This document shows, one piece after another, positions 52,280 to 62,434 of a stretch of 64,000 nt of DNA. A program made the position numbers and the translations under genes. The notes under the pieces were generated by a model. It saw nothing but the letters and a program-made list of their open reading frames with translations, was not told where the DNA came from and made no database searches. Origin of the DNA: Flavobacterium cupreum (GTDB lineage: Bacteria; Bacteroidota; Bacteroidia; Flavobacteriales; Flavobacteriaceae); assembly GCF_003996965.1 (NCBI RefSeq), contig NZ_QWDM01000013.1:91418-155417 (forward strand), given 5' to 3'. Positions within the stretch are counted from its first letter, which is position 1; each line of letters begins with the position of its first letter.

Positions 52280-55184
52280 TTTGATAACGGGCTTTAAAAT
52301 AATCCGCAAAGCATTCATCAGCATCATTTAAAGCCGTTGATTGCAACCAATAGCGTAGCTGCTTTGGTTTTGCAAGGATTATACAATCTTTTCCATAAAT
52401 TTTTATAATCTTCTGTACATGATAACTTTTTCGAATGCCGTTATGAGATGGTATTATGGCATTGATGTATTGTTCTAAATCAGTTGTATATTCCGATATT
52501 GAAGTTATTTGGTTACTCGTATATTCAAAATGTAATGCCCAATAATCTCCCGCATCTAAAGTTTTAAATAGCTGAAACGTTTTCCCATCAGTATCATATA
52601 CACTATTTAAAGTCTTGCAGAATACTTCTGAAAAAGACACAATATTCGGAACAGTCGCTCTTTTATTAATTTGATTTTGAGAATCTGCCACAAATGAATG
52701 CTTAATAGAATCATCCAATACAATTTTTTCCGCTGTTGATAGCTTAATATCTGAGATGTTTTCAGGATAAGGTATATGTAGCAGATCTTCGTCATATAGC
52801 GAGGTAGATTTATTTACTTTAACCCTACTACTTGTCGCTAAGATATAAAATCTTAATAGTGGTCCATTGTTTTTTAGGTAATCAGAAATTTTTATCAATT
52901 CATCTTTATCGCTTTCAGGCGCATGAATCGAGAAAATATCACTTAAGAAGCTCAAATATTCGTCTTTGTATTCGGTTATCAATTTTGTTTTGCCTAAAAT
53001 TTTTCTAATCAAAAGATGTGGTGCCGTATAGAGTTCCTCTTTTCGTGGTCTATGAAAATATTCTATATTACATAGCGGTAAATCATCAGACTCAATACCA
53101 TTTTCTGTAAATAATTCAGTCGGAAGAAATTTTTTGCCTGTTAAATAATCAGCTTTATTTTTGTCGCCCTTCTCAATAAACCCTTCTCCTTTAACCCACC
53201 CGGAAGATTTTTTTTCGTCTAAAAATTCTCCGAGCGTTCGTAATACCGATATTTTTTCAATCAATTGAACAATTCTGCCACCACCCAGTAAATTTGATTT
53301 CCAAATATATGGACTGGAGATAGCAGATGATTTTGTTACCATGTGGAAATCGTAATGATCGAATTCTAAGAAAATTCTATTTGTATTAGAAAACGTTCGT
53401 CCTGCAACAATATGCGCTACTGAATCTTGAGTAGGAAGAGAGTTTTGTAAAAACACTGCTGCAGTTGCTACATTTTTCCTGCCCCAAAGTTTGTCTGACA
53501 ATTTAGTGAAATCTAAAACTTGCAGAAGATTATATTTTGAAAATAACAGGTTTTTAAACAGTGTATCTTTTTGATAAAGGATAGGTCCTGAAGGCTGGAC
53601 TAAACATAATAAAGCATCAGGTTTTAAAAGCCTCATCGATTGTACTAGAAAATGAAGCGCAGGGTTTTCGTCTGGAATGTTAATACTACTTTGATATCCG
53701 ATACTTGTTTTAAGTTCTTTAAAATATTTCTTCCTATTAGGTTCCTTTCCATCTACATGTTGCAAATTAAATGGCGGATTTCCAATAACAAGATCAAATT
53801 CTGCTACGGGAGCATTTACGATGAATGGGAAAAAATCATTAACGATGATATTTTCGCTTAAATCCGGAAACCTCAATTTGCCCCACGTTTTAGGGTCAAG
53901 GTCAACTTCATCAAGTATCGCTAAAGCTAAACTAAAAATAGATAATCGAATAGCATCTTGTTGAATATCAATGCCATAAATACTCTTTAAGAGTAATTCT
54001 TTTAATACTGACAAAGGCGGCTTTTTTAATTCACCGGTTTGCTTCCATTGCTCATAACGCCACCACTGTACAATACGCTTATATGTTTTCACAAGGAAAA
54101 TCCCAGAGCCGCAGCTTACGTCAATCATTTTAAAATCAGACTGTGGATTCTTCAATGGCATGCACTCATCTACAAGAGTGCTTACAATCATTTCAGGGGT
54201 ATAAACAATATCCTTACTGTCAGTAAGCAATTCTTCGTAAACCGAACTTAAAACTTCAACCGGCAGGTGTGAGAATGAATAAAGTCGCCATAGTAAGAAT
54301 TGATTTTCCCGTAAATTTCCATCGAGATAATCCGCAAGGGCTTGTACCTCACTTTTTTGAATCGCTTCGCGTTCTTCCTTCTCATTCTCTTCGTCCCATT
54401 CAAATATCTTTCCGTTAAAATCCTTCGCCAATTGGTCAAGCAGATCAAGTAATTTCCCATTCCTAATAACTGCACAGAAATTTTCGCTTCCAAAGTGCTT
54501 AATGAAATAAGTTCCTGCAAAATAACCGCTATGACTGTCTTCATCACGTTCCTCCAGGTATTTTATCAATAAGCTTTGTACTAATAATTTTAAGGCAACG
54601 TGTCTGTTAAGACCTGATTTTTCCTGAAAGCTTTTGTAAACATGCTTCAATCCCCGAATAAGGTCTCGTGCTGCAGATTGTTCAAATTTGAAATGTTTCT
54701 TTTCATCCTGTTCTTCCCAAAATAACCCATCATCGAAGCTTTGGGCGTTAAAGCTTTTTATAGCCTCACCAGTATAAGTAAGTATTTCTTTTGCGTAAGA
54801 ATCTCTGCTTTCGTTTGGTTTCTCGCGAGCGTCAAAAATAGCTACAGAAGTCTTAGTAATGATAATATAGAGTGGGACCTGATAACCATTCCACATGCTG
54901 ATATGGATTCTATTCCGGTCATCATTAGTTAGAAGCTTGTCTGTATAATCAAAGATATACAATTGTGGCACTAAGGCGCGCCCATCTTCAAAATGTCTAA
55001 AATATACTGCATCTGCACTAAACTTGTGAAATGCAGTTTCCAATGCAAATAAAACATCGGGTGAAGCAAGACTTTTGTCCAGCTTTTCATATTCGAAAGT
55101 CATCAGTATACCCCCTTTCCCTTCTTTATCCAAAAAAGAGAAATTCAGATCATGAATTTTTTGTTTAAACAACGTCGTTGCCAT
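52272..55184 (-). CDS. N6-adenine DNA methyltransferase of an R-M type system
   Basis: Starting at MATTLFKQKIHDL (55184) gives 970 residues; a start at 55202 adds six. SAM motif I is DVSCGSGIFLVKTYKRI (about 357-373) and motif IV NPPFNLQ near 468, the gamma-class N6-adenine methylase order. About 350 residues in front contain a beta-rich segment (VPLYIIITKTSVAIFDAR) and helices, and about 500 behind likely include target recognition. Large size fits a type IIG/ISP or BREX-like methylase. Followed by the overlapping nuclease gene. Confidence 0.85.
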   Translation of the reverse strand: MATTLFKQKIHDLNFSFLDKEGKGGILMTFEYEKLDKSLASPDVLFALETAFHKFSADAVYFRHFEDGRALVPQLYIFDYTDKLLTNDDRNRIHISMWNGYQVPLYIIITKTSVAIFDAREKPNESRDSYAKEILTYTGEAIKSFNAQSFDDGLFWEEQDEKKHFKFEQSAARDLIRGLKHVYKSFQEKSGLNRHVALKLLVQSLLIKYLEERDEDSHSGYFAGTYFIKHFGSENFCAVIRNGKLLDLLDQLAKDFNGKIFEWDEENEKEEREAIQKSEVQALADYLDGNLRENQFLLWRLYSFSHLPVEVLSSVYEELLTDSKDIVYTPEMIVSTLVDECMPLKNPQSDFKMIDVSCGSGIFLVKTYKRIVQWWRYEQWKQTGELKKPPLSVLKELLLKSIYGIDIQQDAIRLSIFSLALAILDEVDLDPKTWGKLRFPDLSENIIVNDFFPFIVNAPVAEFDLVIGNPPFNLQHVDGKEPNRKKYFKELKTSIGYQSSINIPDENPALHFLVQSMRLLKPDALLCLVQPSGPILYQKDTLFKNLLFSKYNLLQVLDFTKLSDKLWGRKNVATAAVFLQNSLPTQDSVAHIVAGRTFSNTNRIFLEFDHYDFHMVTKSSAISSPYIWKSNLLGGGRIVQLIEKISVLRTLGEFLDEKKSSGWVKGEGFIEKGDKNKADYLTGKKFLPTELFTENGIESDDLPLCNIEYFHRPRKEELYTAPHLLIRKILGKTKLITEYKDEYLSFLSDIFSIHAPESDKDELIKISDYLKNNGPLLRFYILATSSRVKVNKSTSLYDEDLLHIPYPENISDIKLSTAEKIVLDDSIKHSFVADSQNQINKRATVPNIVSFSEVFCKTLNSVYDTDGKTFQLFKTLDAGDYWALHFEYTSNQITSISEYTTDLEQYINAIIPSHNGIRKSYHVQKIIKIYGKDCIILAKPKQLRYWLQSTALNDADECFADYFKARYQNA

Positions 55185-55294
55185 ACTAATTTTTACCTTC
55201 AATTTTATTAAACAAAACTACAATTTTAACTCTACTTTTACACATTTCGTAACATGATTGATTAACAACTTATTAAAAAAAAACTTCACTGTTT

Positions 55295-56068
55295 TTAAGC
55301 CATTTTCGCTTTGATTTCAACCATATCTCGTTCAATTTTCTTTATCACCATTGTTAAATTGTTAATATCGTTAGTTTCAGGTTTGAATTGTTCCCGTTCA
55401 AGACTGCCTGCATATTCCCATATTTCGGCTATATCAGAAAAATTAATTTCATACGAATTATAAAATGAATTATCGGAAGTAAGGGAAAAAGTATTCTTGC
55501 CATTTCTGTTGAGGCGTTTATATACCATTTCATTGTTTTTGGTAATGATGATATAAGTTTTGCCATCCACTACATCCCCAAGTTTGTCAATGTACTTTCC
55601 AATTATCGAGGACTTGTCGTTGTGGGGAGGCATGGAATCACCGTCAAGAGGAAATACACGGTGCTTTTCATTTTTGTCAAGCCAGGGCAGAGAAATATGA
55701 TCCAGTTCAGAAATAAAACTAAAATCTGTATATCCGCCTGCAGCATATCCAGCTTTTGCTTTTTGTGTAACCACCTCAACTAAATTATTTCCATTACAAT
55801 CAACAGTAATTGGCAATACAATCCGGTTATTTTCTAGTGTGACTAAATCACCTATTGATACCTTTTCAAGGTCAACAGTCAGCAACAAATCAATGCTTAT
55901 ATGATAGAATCTCGAAATAACCAAAAGCGATTCAGCTGGAGGAGTATTTTTTCCATACTCATATTTCTTATATTGATCAAGCCCAAACTTCATTGCATCA
56001 GAAACAGCCAGCTGAGACAAATTCCGTTTGCTACGAAGAGATCTTAAATTGCTCGAAATATATAGCAT
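55295..56068 (-). CDS. XRE-S24 (CI/LexA-like) transcriptional repressor
   Basis: 257 residues: an N-terminal HTH (NLRSLRSKRNLSQLAVSDAMKFGLDQYKKYEYGKNTPP) and a C-terminal S24 peptidase fold with FPLDGDSMPPH (Ser near 143) and MVYKRLNRNG (Lys near 181). KAKAGYAAG near 105 contains an Ala-Gly bond at the place where LexA/CI self-cleave. It likely represses itself and neighbouring modification genes and may be inactivated in SOS. Confidence 0.88.
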   Translation of the reverse strand: MLYISSNLRSLRSKRNLSQLAVSDAMKFGLDQYKKYEYGKNTPPAESLLVISRFYHISIDLLLTVDLEKVSIGDLVTLENNRIVLPITVDCNGNNLVEVVTQKAKAGYAAGGYTDFSFISELDHISLPWLDKNEKHRVFPLDGDSMPPHNDKSSIIGKYIDKLGDVVDGKTYIIITKNNEMVYKRLNRNGKNTFSLTSDNSFYNSYEINFSDIAEIWEYAGSLEREQFKPETNDINNLTMVIKKIERDMVEIKAKMA

Positions 56069-56079
56069 TATAAATATGA

Positions 56080-56118
56080 TTTAAAGTCACTGTAAATATA
56101 ATATTTTAGTGATTTAAA
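56080..56118. promoter_or_regulatory. candidate operator of the XRE-S24 repressor
   Basis: TTTAAAGTCACT (56080-56091) and AGTGATTTAAA (56108-56118) form an imperfect inverted repeat with a 16-nt spacer, 12 nt upstream of the repressor start on its own strand. The remaining sequence to 56372 is AT-rich and contains no supported gene. Confidence 0.6.
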
Positions 56119-56372
56119 ATCCTTAATCTGGAATTATTTTTTGAAATTTTAATTTATCAAACACATCTTCTATAGATTTTTTTATTTAAAGTAAATGCAT
56201 TTTTTTAAAACACTCCCACAAACTATCCATATTAATGATAGTAAACAATAGGTATAAATTAAAAATTCAAAAAGTGAATTGATACTCATGCCAAACATAA
56301 TTTATTGCAGATTTTCCAGTTTTAGGTGACAAATACCAATAATTCTAGAACTATTAAAGATTTTTAGAAAAT

Positions 56373-59162
56373 TTATTGACGGAATTGCAAATCCCTGAAA
56401 TATTTTAAAGAAAAGTGTTCGTCTCTAAGGTTTCCTATTCGCAATGTATTAGTACAAAAATATTCATCTTGATCTAATGTTGCAATAATCCTATCTTTTA
56501 AAGATAAATTTCTAATTCTTTGTATAAGCAACTTGTCTTGTGTATAAATCTCCTTAGTTTTAAAATTAGATCTGTCATTTTCGTTAAATACTATATAACG
56601 ATTAGAAAAATTTATTTGATACTTTTTTATATCCTTACCAACAAGTAGTTTAGAGTTATTATTTAAGGATTTAGTTTCTATTAATGAAGAATTACTTCCT
56701 AATTCGATACCTCTGGGAAGATTAAGAATATTAGACAACGGTACTTTATTTGAAAAAATGATGTCGATAATTTTTAAATCTTGTTTGGTACAATTCAATT
56801 TAAATTCATAAAGCAAATCTTCATTATCGAATTGCAATTGTGGTATTAATTCATACTGATTCTGAATAAAATTATTTTTATTAGAAAAAATTTTCATATT
56901 GGACTCTTCTGTCTGCGAAGTTTTAAATAGTAAAATTGCAACATCAACCTGCGCAGATTCAAAGATAGTTTCATCTAAATTTACTATCGAAATTATTGTT
57001 GAATCATGGATGAGTTTTTTTCTTAATTGATAAAAATCTTTATTATTCAAAAAGGTACTAGATGTAATCATAGCAAATATTGAATTCCTTTTTAAGAGCT
57101 CAAAAGATTTTTCAATAAATAATCCGTATAAATCAAATTGTCCAACAGCAGTTTTATAAATTGACGTAAATATCTTCTTTTCCTTCGCCGGAATGTTTTT
57201 TACACTAACGTAAGGTGGATTTCCGATGATTATATCGAATCCATCTTTAATACCAAACATCCAATTGGAATCAAACCAACCACAACTTTTATCTTCAAAA
57301 GGATTGAATTCTAAAAGGCGTTGATATATTTCTGCATCTTTGCTGGTAATCCAGTCTTTCGAGGTATTCCATAATTTATTTTGCAGATTTTTAAACTGAC
57401 GCTCTAATTCTTTTTTACCTTCTTTGCTTGCGTCAAAATAATCATGTCTTACTTTTTCAATTTCTATGATTATATCTGTAGCTCCTGCAATTTGATATTG
57501 CATACTATTATCTGTACTTAAGGGTATTAGAGTGTTAGCACAAACAATTTTAAAAGCAAGGTTAGGCAAAGGCTGTGGTTCTGTTTCATCAACTACTAAA
57601 CTTAACCAAAAACGTAATCTAGCGATATCTACCGCTCCATTGTCAATATCAACACCATAAATACTTTCTTCAATAATGTGTTTTTTTAGATCGGCAGGAG
57701 TTTTAGCTTTAAATCCTTTGGAATCTTCTATTGGTATCTTTAAGTGATAAATTTCGTGAAGCAAACCCATAGGAAAAGCACCTGAACCAATTGCAGGGTC
57801 GCAAATTTTCACATCTTCTAAAGCTCTATCAATTAGTTTTATTTCACTACTACTAAAAATAGTTACATCATAATTATCATTATATTGCTTTAGTTTATGT
57901 TTAAAATCCTCATTTTTTTCATTGTTTGTATATATATGTATATAGTTATGTAAACTTTCTCTACACATGTAATATACTATGTCTTTTGGAGTATAAAAAG
58001 CACCTTTGTCTTTGTTATCCTCCAACAAATTTTCAAAAATATGCCCTAACATTTCAGGGTCAACTGCTACTGTTTGTTCATCTGGAGCATCTTCGTAAAC
58101 TGTGAAGTTGAAATTATTGAAAGTATCAAATAATTTTTCAAAAATATCTGATGGTAGAGAAATTTTGTTGTAACGATAATCTTGATCTTTATCAAATAAA
58201 CCTCCATTAAGGTATGGAAAACGAAAATCATTACTCTCATTTTGGACTTCACTGTTATTTAAGGTATCGAAAAATAACGGAACAAGATAGTCGCTATAGA
58301 AACTATCCTTATATTTTGCGTTTTTATATAATTCTAATAAATAGTCGGGATTACCATCACCCCAGTTTTTCCCTTTTGGAACCGATAACCAACCTTTTTT
58401 TTGAATAAAATATAAAAATACAATTCGCCCCATCATTCTTTTAAAGAAATCTCTAGCTAATTTATCGTCTCCATCAAAATAATTATTCAATTGAAAGTGA
58501 GCTTCATGAACTTGAGTTTCTATAAATTTACTTCCCTTCTTAACATACCGCTTTCCGGTAATAAATTCAACAAAATCATCATAAATTTTCTTGTATTCGT
58601 TGAAAAAATCTCTGCTTAATTTTTCAACTGAAAATGCTTCTTCAAAATCATTAAGCGTTAAAAATTGAAATATGTTATCTTGTTGTTTTTGTATAAGTTT
58701 ATCAAATCTAATAGAAGCTGTTAATGCTTTTTCATTTTTTCCGAATAAGTAAGTGTAACGCTTTGGAGCAGTTTCTTTATCTTCAATTTGATTAGTGTTT
58801 TTATTTTTTAATTTTCTTTTACTAATGTAACTGAAACGCCATTTATCGCCCTGAACAAATACAACCATAGCGCCAGCAACCTGTTTTGTAATGTCTTTTA
58901 TAAGGTTCCTTAAAGCAACTCTATTTCGATTGATATTAACCTTTTCTTTTAACTCAACTTCAAAAATTCCAATCTTTGTATATTCATCGATTTCATAAAA
59001 TCCTAAAGAGATGCAACTCTTACTCAATTTACTGTCGGTCAATACTAATGGTTGCTCATTACCAAATAGTTTATTATTCGTAAACTGTGTTTTGATAAAA
59101 TCTGTCCAGACACTTCTGTTATAGGGACTTTCTAATATATTTCTAATTTCTGTTACTGTCAT
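56373..59162 (-). CDS. Eco57I-like restriction-modification methylase, possibly C-terminally truncated
   Basis: 929 residues. An N-terminal alpha/beta region (GFYEIDEYTKIGIFEVELKEKVNINR) is nuclease-like; SAM motif I DPAIGSGAFPMGLLHEIYHLKIP is near 453 and NPPYVSVKNIPAKEK near 649, an N6-adenine class. A TRD-like region begins (GIELGSNSSLIET), but the protein ends about 280 residues after NPPY with YFRDLQFRQ, short for the family. The next +1 frame reads GICNSVNKFSKNL, so a frameshift may have cut it. Cotranscribed with the helicase 11 nt upstream. Confidence 0.82.
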   Translation of the reverse strand: MTVTEIRNILESPYNRSVWTDFIKTQFTNNKLFGNEQPLVLTDSKLSKSCISLGFYEIDEYTKIGIFEVELKEKVNINRNRVALRNLIKDITKQVAGAMVVFVQGDKWRFSYISKRKLKNKNTNQIEDKETAPKRYTYLFGKNEKALTASIRFDKLIQKQQDNIFQFLTLNDFEEAFSVEKLSRDFFNEYKKIYDDFVEFITGKRYVKKGSKFIETQVHEAHFQLNNYFDGDDKLARDFFKRMMGRIVFLYFIQKKGWLSVPKGKNWGDGNPDYLLELYKNAKYKDSFYSDYLVPLFFDTLNNSEVQNESNDFRFPYLNGGLFDKDQDYRYNKISLPSDIFEKLFDTFNNFNFTVYEDAPDEQTVAVDPEMLGHIFENLLEDNKDKGAFYTPKDIVYYMCRESLHNYIHIYTNNEKNEDFKHKLKQYNDNYDVTIFSSSEIKLIDRALEDVKICDPAIGSGAFPMGLLHEIYHLKIPIEDSKGFKAKTPADLKKHIIEESIYGVDIDNGAVDIARLRFWLSLVVDETEPQPLPNLAFKIVCANTLIPLSTDNSMQYQIAGATDIIIEIEKVRHDYFDASKEGKKELERQFKNLQNKLWNTSKDWITSKDAEIYQRLLEFNPFEDKSCGWFDSNWMFGIKDGFDIIIGNPPYVSVKNIPAKEKKIFTSIYKTAVGQFDLYGLFIEKSFELLKRNSIFAMITSSTFLNNKDFYQLRKKLIHDSTIISIVNLDETIFESAQVDVAILLFKTSQTEESNMKIFSNKNNFIQNQYELIPQLQFDNEDLLYEFKLNCTKQDLKIIDIIFSNKVPLSNILNLPRGIELGSNSSLIETKSLNNNSKLLVGKDIKKYQINFSNRYIVFNENDRSNFKTKEIYTQDKLLIQRIRNLSLKDRIIATLDQDEYFCTNTLRIGNLRDEHFSLKYFRDLQFRQ

Positions 59163-59173
59163 TGTAATTGCTT

Positions 59174-62100
59174 TTAAGAAACAAAGGTTTCTGAAATAAT
59201 AATTCTTGGTTCCAATGGCTCTAAATTCTTCTTGTCTGTCCTCTTAATTTTAGAAATATATTTATCTGATAATCTGATTAGTTCATTCTCTAACTTCTTA
59301 ATATCAGTTTCATTTCTTAATTTAAATACTTCATTCGTTAAATTAGAATAAGTACCATTTTTCAAAAGAGGTAATAGATTTTTTGCTCCTTCTATTGCTA
59401 TTTTAGATACTAATATATTATAGGATAACCAACTATTCATGTCATTTACTGCTTTGTTAGATCTTATATCCATTTTGTCATCTGCTCCACCAATCATTTC
59501 AGGGGTGGTCAAATCTCTTTCAAACTGCTCGGTTATGTGATTGGTTTGAGTATAATGTAATTCTGGTATAGCTACAATTCCAATTTCATCTTGTTTTGCT
59601 TCGAATATTTTGACTGCTTTTTCAAATGGGAGTGATATAGATTTTCCATTTTCATGTAAATAAATATTTTTATAATCTCCATTCTTAACAAACGCAATAG
59701 TTTTGTTATTAGCGTTAGATTTCCTAACACATCTCACTTTTAAAGGCATCTCATTTATTTTTTCGAAATATTCTTCGTTTTCATCTCTGAATTTTCTTAA
59801 CCACTCTAAATACTCAGTTCTTAAATCTTTTTCTTCTTCTTTTTCTTCAAACATTCCAAATTGATCGATAATTTCATCCATTGTGTAGATTTTATTATCC
59901 TCACCAAAAGTACTGTGACTACTTTGCAATTTTACTAATGATTTTTGACGAAGATTTATTCTCCTATCTCCATGTTCAGATGGGTAAAAATTGTAGTTAT
60001 AAATAAAGTTAGCTTTAGTTCCAATACGATTAATACGCCCTAATCTTTGAATTAATTTTGTTGGATTCCAGGGAGTATCATAATTTACGATTACATTTGC
60101 CCGGTGTAAGTTAATACCTTCTGCCAAGACATCTGTTGTTAAAATAATATTGAAATCATTTTTAAAAGTCTCTTCGTAATTGGCATCAAAATTTTCACGA
60201 ATAGTTTCAAAATCCCTATTCCTGTTTTCAGAAGTTATACTTAATACTTTATAAATTGATTCTTTTTCTAATCTACTTTTTAAATACTGCAATGTATCAG
60301 CTGATTCTGTAAAAATCACAAGCTTTTCTAGTTCATTCTTTGATTTATCAAAGTACTCTTTTTCAAGTAATGAGATAAAAACATTCCACTTTGGGTCATT
60401 ACTTTCTTCAACTGCTTGCCATCTATTATTTAAGGCTGATAAGTATTCGTAATCTTTTTCAAGACCTTCAATAAATCCGTCTTTAAAATCCATTTTCTTA
60501 AAAACTTTGTTTTTAGGCTTCTCATCATCAATTTTAAGAATTTCTATTTCAATCTCCTCATCAGTCATTCCTTTGTTTATCAAATCGGAAATATCCAAAT
60601 CTGGAGCAATAAATATACTGTCTCTTTCATACATTTCAATCATCTGTTTGGTTGAGTTTGTAATCTTACCTAATGATTTTTTAAAAGCATAAAAGCTACT
60701 TTCCAATCTTTTAATTAATTGGGTCTGCATAATATAAGCTAAAGAACGAGAAACGGTTTGGGCATTTTGATAAACTCCATTATTTGCTTCATCAGTTAAG
60801 TAAGCTATTGCTTGATAACGAAAGAAATCTATTTTATCCTTATCAATTATACTATTTGCAGTATCTAAAAACAACTCTGCAAGCTGATTCGATAATTCAT
60901 ATTCATTTGCGATAGGATTAGCAACGGTTGGAAAAATAATTCCTTGCTCTTGGAGATCTTTACGATAACGTTCGTTCTTTACTAAATCCGTTCTAGTTCT
61001 TCTTATTGTTATATCTTTAACTACCTTATCGCGAATATCATTAAATATTTCTTGTATTCCCGGTAAATTTAATGGTATTTCTTGAATCAGTGTTTTATAT
61101 CTTGCAGTATGAGGATAAAAAAACTTTTGCAAATTTGTTTCACTCAAGTTACTATTTCTAATATCTTGAAATAATGAAATCAAATAATATATATCTTCCG
61201 GTTTATTATTAAGTGGTGTTGCTGAAATTAAAACTACTTTTTTTTCAAATCCTTGAATTCCACCTATGTTTTCTCTACCGGATTTACAAATGATTTGTAA
61301 GTTTTCAAATTGTCTGCTTTTACTGTTTCTAAATTTATGTGCTTCATCAACTAAAATTAAATCATATCTTTCCTTATCAGCATAATTATGGTTGCCATCA
61401 ACAATTTTATTTAAACTACCATTTGCAATAAAATGACATTTGTCATCAATCCTAAATTCTTTGAAAGTGCTTTTCCAGTTTTTCTCCAACGTTGGAGGAT
61501 ATACTACTAAAATTTTTGTTTTAGGCCCGTTATTAATGATGAATTTCTTCGCTAATAAAGCAGCCATAACAGTTTTACCAGTTCCTACCACATCCGCCAA
61601 GAAGAAACCATTGTGCTTTAACAACAATTCATAACCTTGATTTACTGCATCAATTTGGTAGCTTAATTTTTTAAACTTTTTGAGTGGAATATCGCTAATA
61701 CTATCTGGGTCGTAATCAATACTATTCCCGAAAAATTCGATTAAAAATTTAACGTATAATTCAAAAGGTGTTGGTGTTATATCTAAATATGTTTTCTTGA
61801 TTAAAGAAGGTGCATCAACAGGAAGTATTGGGGTACTCTCTTTCCACAATTTTTCAAATTCTATGTCAGCATATTTGACGTTAGGGTAATCTCTTAATTC
61901 AACGTTCATTTCATAATTATACTCAACTCCTTCTAATCCTAAGCCTTGAGCAGAAAGATTAGACGAACCCATAATTACCATTCCATTTGGATTATGTTCA
62001 TTGAAATTTGGAGATAAAAAAATGTAAAATTTTGAATGCAGTTTTTTTGAATTATGCGCTCTTATTTCAATTCTATTATCTGCAATATCGCTTATTAATT

Positions 62101-62434
62101 GTAAAATTCCGTCTTCTATATTCTTACCATACTTTGCCTTTGAAATGTCATCCCGTATACTTTCAAAAAAACTTTGTTTTGTATCTTTTGTATTAGCACT
62201 AAATAACAAACCATTCTGTTGAGCCAAAACGATGAAAGGGTCTACATCAATACCTGCAATGATTTTTACTTTTAAATCTAATGGAAAATGTTTCCGGATA
62301 GCAAAATAGCCAGATGCTCTAAAATAACCAATAACTGATTTGAAGTACTCAATATTTTGCATATTTTCAAACACACCTACAAATTTTTTGTAAAGTGTAT
62401 TTTCACCTTGGTTTGTAAAAAAATTAGAAGTCAT
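59174..62434 (-). CDS. PLD-nuclease/SNF2-type helicase fusion
   Basis: 1086 residues. Residues 1-200 are PLD-like with LHSKFYIF (HxK, about 130) and GSSNLSAQGL (about 160), the metal-independent nuclease type. Next is a superfamily 2 translocase: Walker A ADVVGTGKTVMAALLAK (about 284), DLILVDEAHKFRNSKS (about 363), SATPLNNKPEDIYYL and motif VI QRLGRINRIGTKANFIYNY (about 793). The C-terminal region is unassigned. With the neighbouring methylase it looks like a restriction-like defence unit. 62484-62477 carries a TATATTTG -7 candidate. Confidence 0.88.
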   Translation of the reverse strand: MTSNFFTNQGENTLYKKFVGVFENMQNIEYFKSVIGYFRASGYFAIRKHFPLDLKVKIIAGIDVDPFIVLAQQNGLLFSANTKDTKQSFFESIRDDISKAKYGKNIEDGILQLISDIADNRIEIRAHNSKKLHSKFYIFLSPNFNEHNPNGMVIMGSSNLSAQGLGLEGVEYNYEMNVELRDYPNVKYADIEFEKLWKESTPILPVDAPSLIKKTYLDITPTPFELYVKFLIEFFGNSIDYDPDSISDIPLKKFKKLSYQIDAVNQGYELLLKHNGFFLADVVGTGKTVMAALLAKKFIINNGPKTKILVVYPPTLEKNWKSTFKEFRIDDKCHFIANGSLNKIVDGNHNYADKERYDLILVDEAHKFRNSKSRQFENLQIICKSGRENIGGIQGFEKKVVLISATPLNNKPEDIYYLISLFQDIRNSNLSETNLQKFFYPHTARYKTLIQEIPLNLPGIQEIFNDIRDKVVKDITIRRTRTDLVKNERYRKDLQEQGIIFPTVANPIANEYELSNQLAELFLDTANSIIDKDKIDFFRYQAIAYLTDEANNGVYQNAQTVSRSLAYIMQTQLIKRLESSFYAFKKSLGKITNSTKQMIEMYERDSIFIAPDLDISDLINKGMTDEEIEIEILKIDDEKPKNKVFKKMDFKDGFIEGLEKDYEYLSALNNRWQAVEESNDPKWNVFISLLEKEYFDKSKNELEKLVIFTESADTLQYLKSRLEKESIYKVLSITSENRNRDFETIRENFDANYEETFKNDFNIILTTDVLAEGINLHRANVIVNYDTPWNPTKLIQRLGRINRIGTKANFIYNYNFYPSEHGDRRINLRQKSLVKLQSSHSTFGEDNKIYTMDEIIDQFGMFEEKEEEKDLRTEYLEWLRKFRDENEEYFEKINEMPLKVRCVRKSNANNKTIAFVKNGDYKNIYLHENGKSISLPFEKAVKIFEAKQDEIGIVAIPELHYTQTNHITEQFERDLTTPEMIGGADDKMDIRSNKAVNDMNSWLSYNILVSKIAIEGAKNLLPLLKNGTYSNLTNEVFKLRNETDIKKLENELIRLSDKYISKIKRTDKKNLEPLEPRIIISETFVS

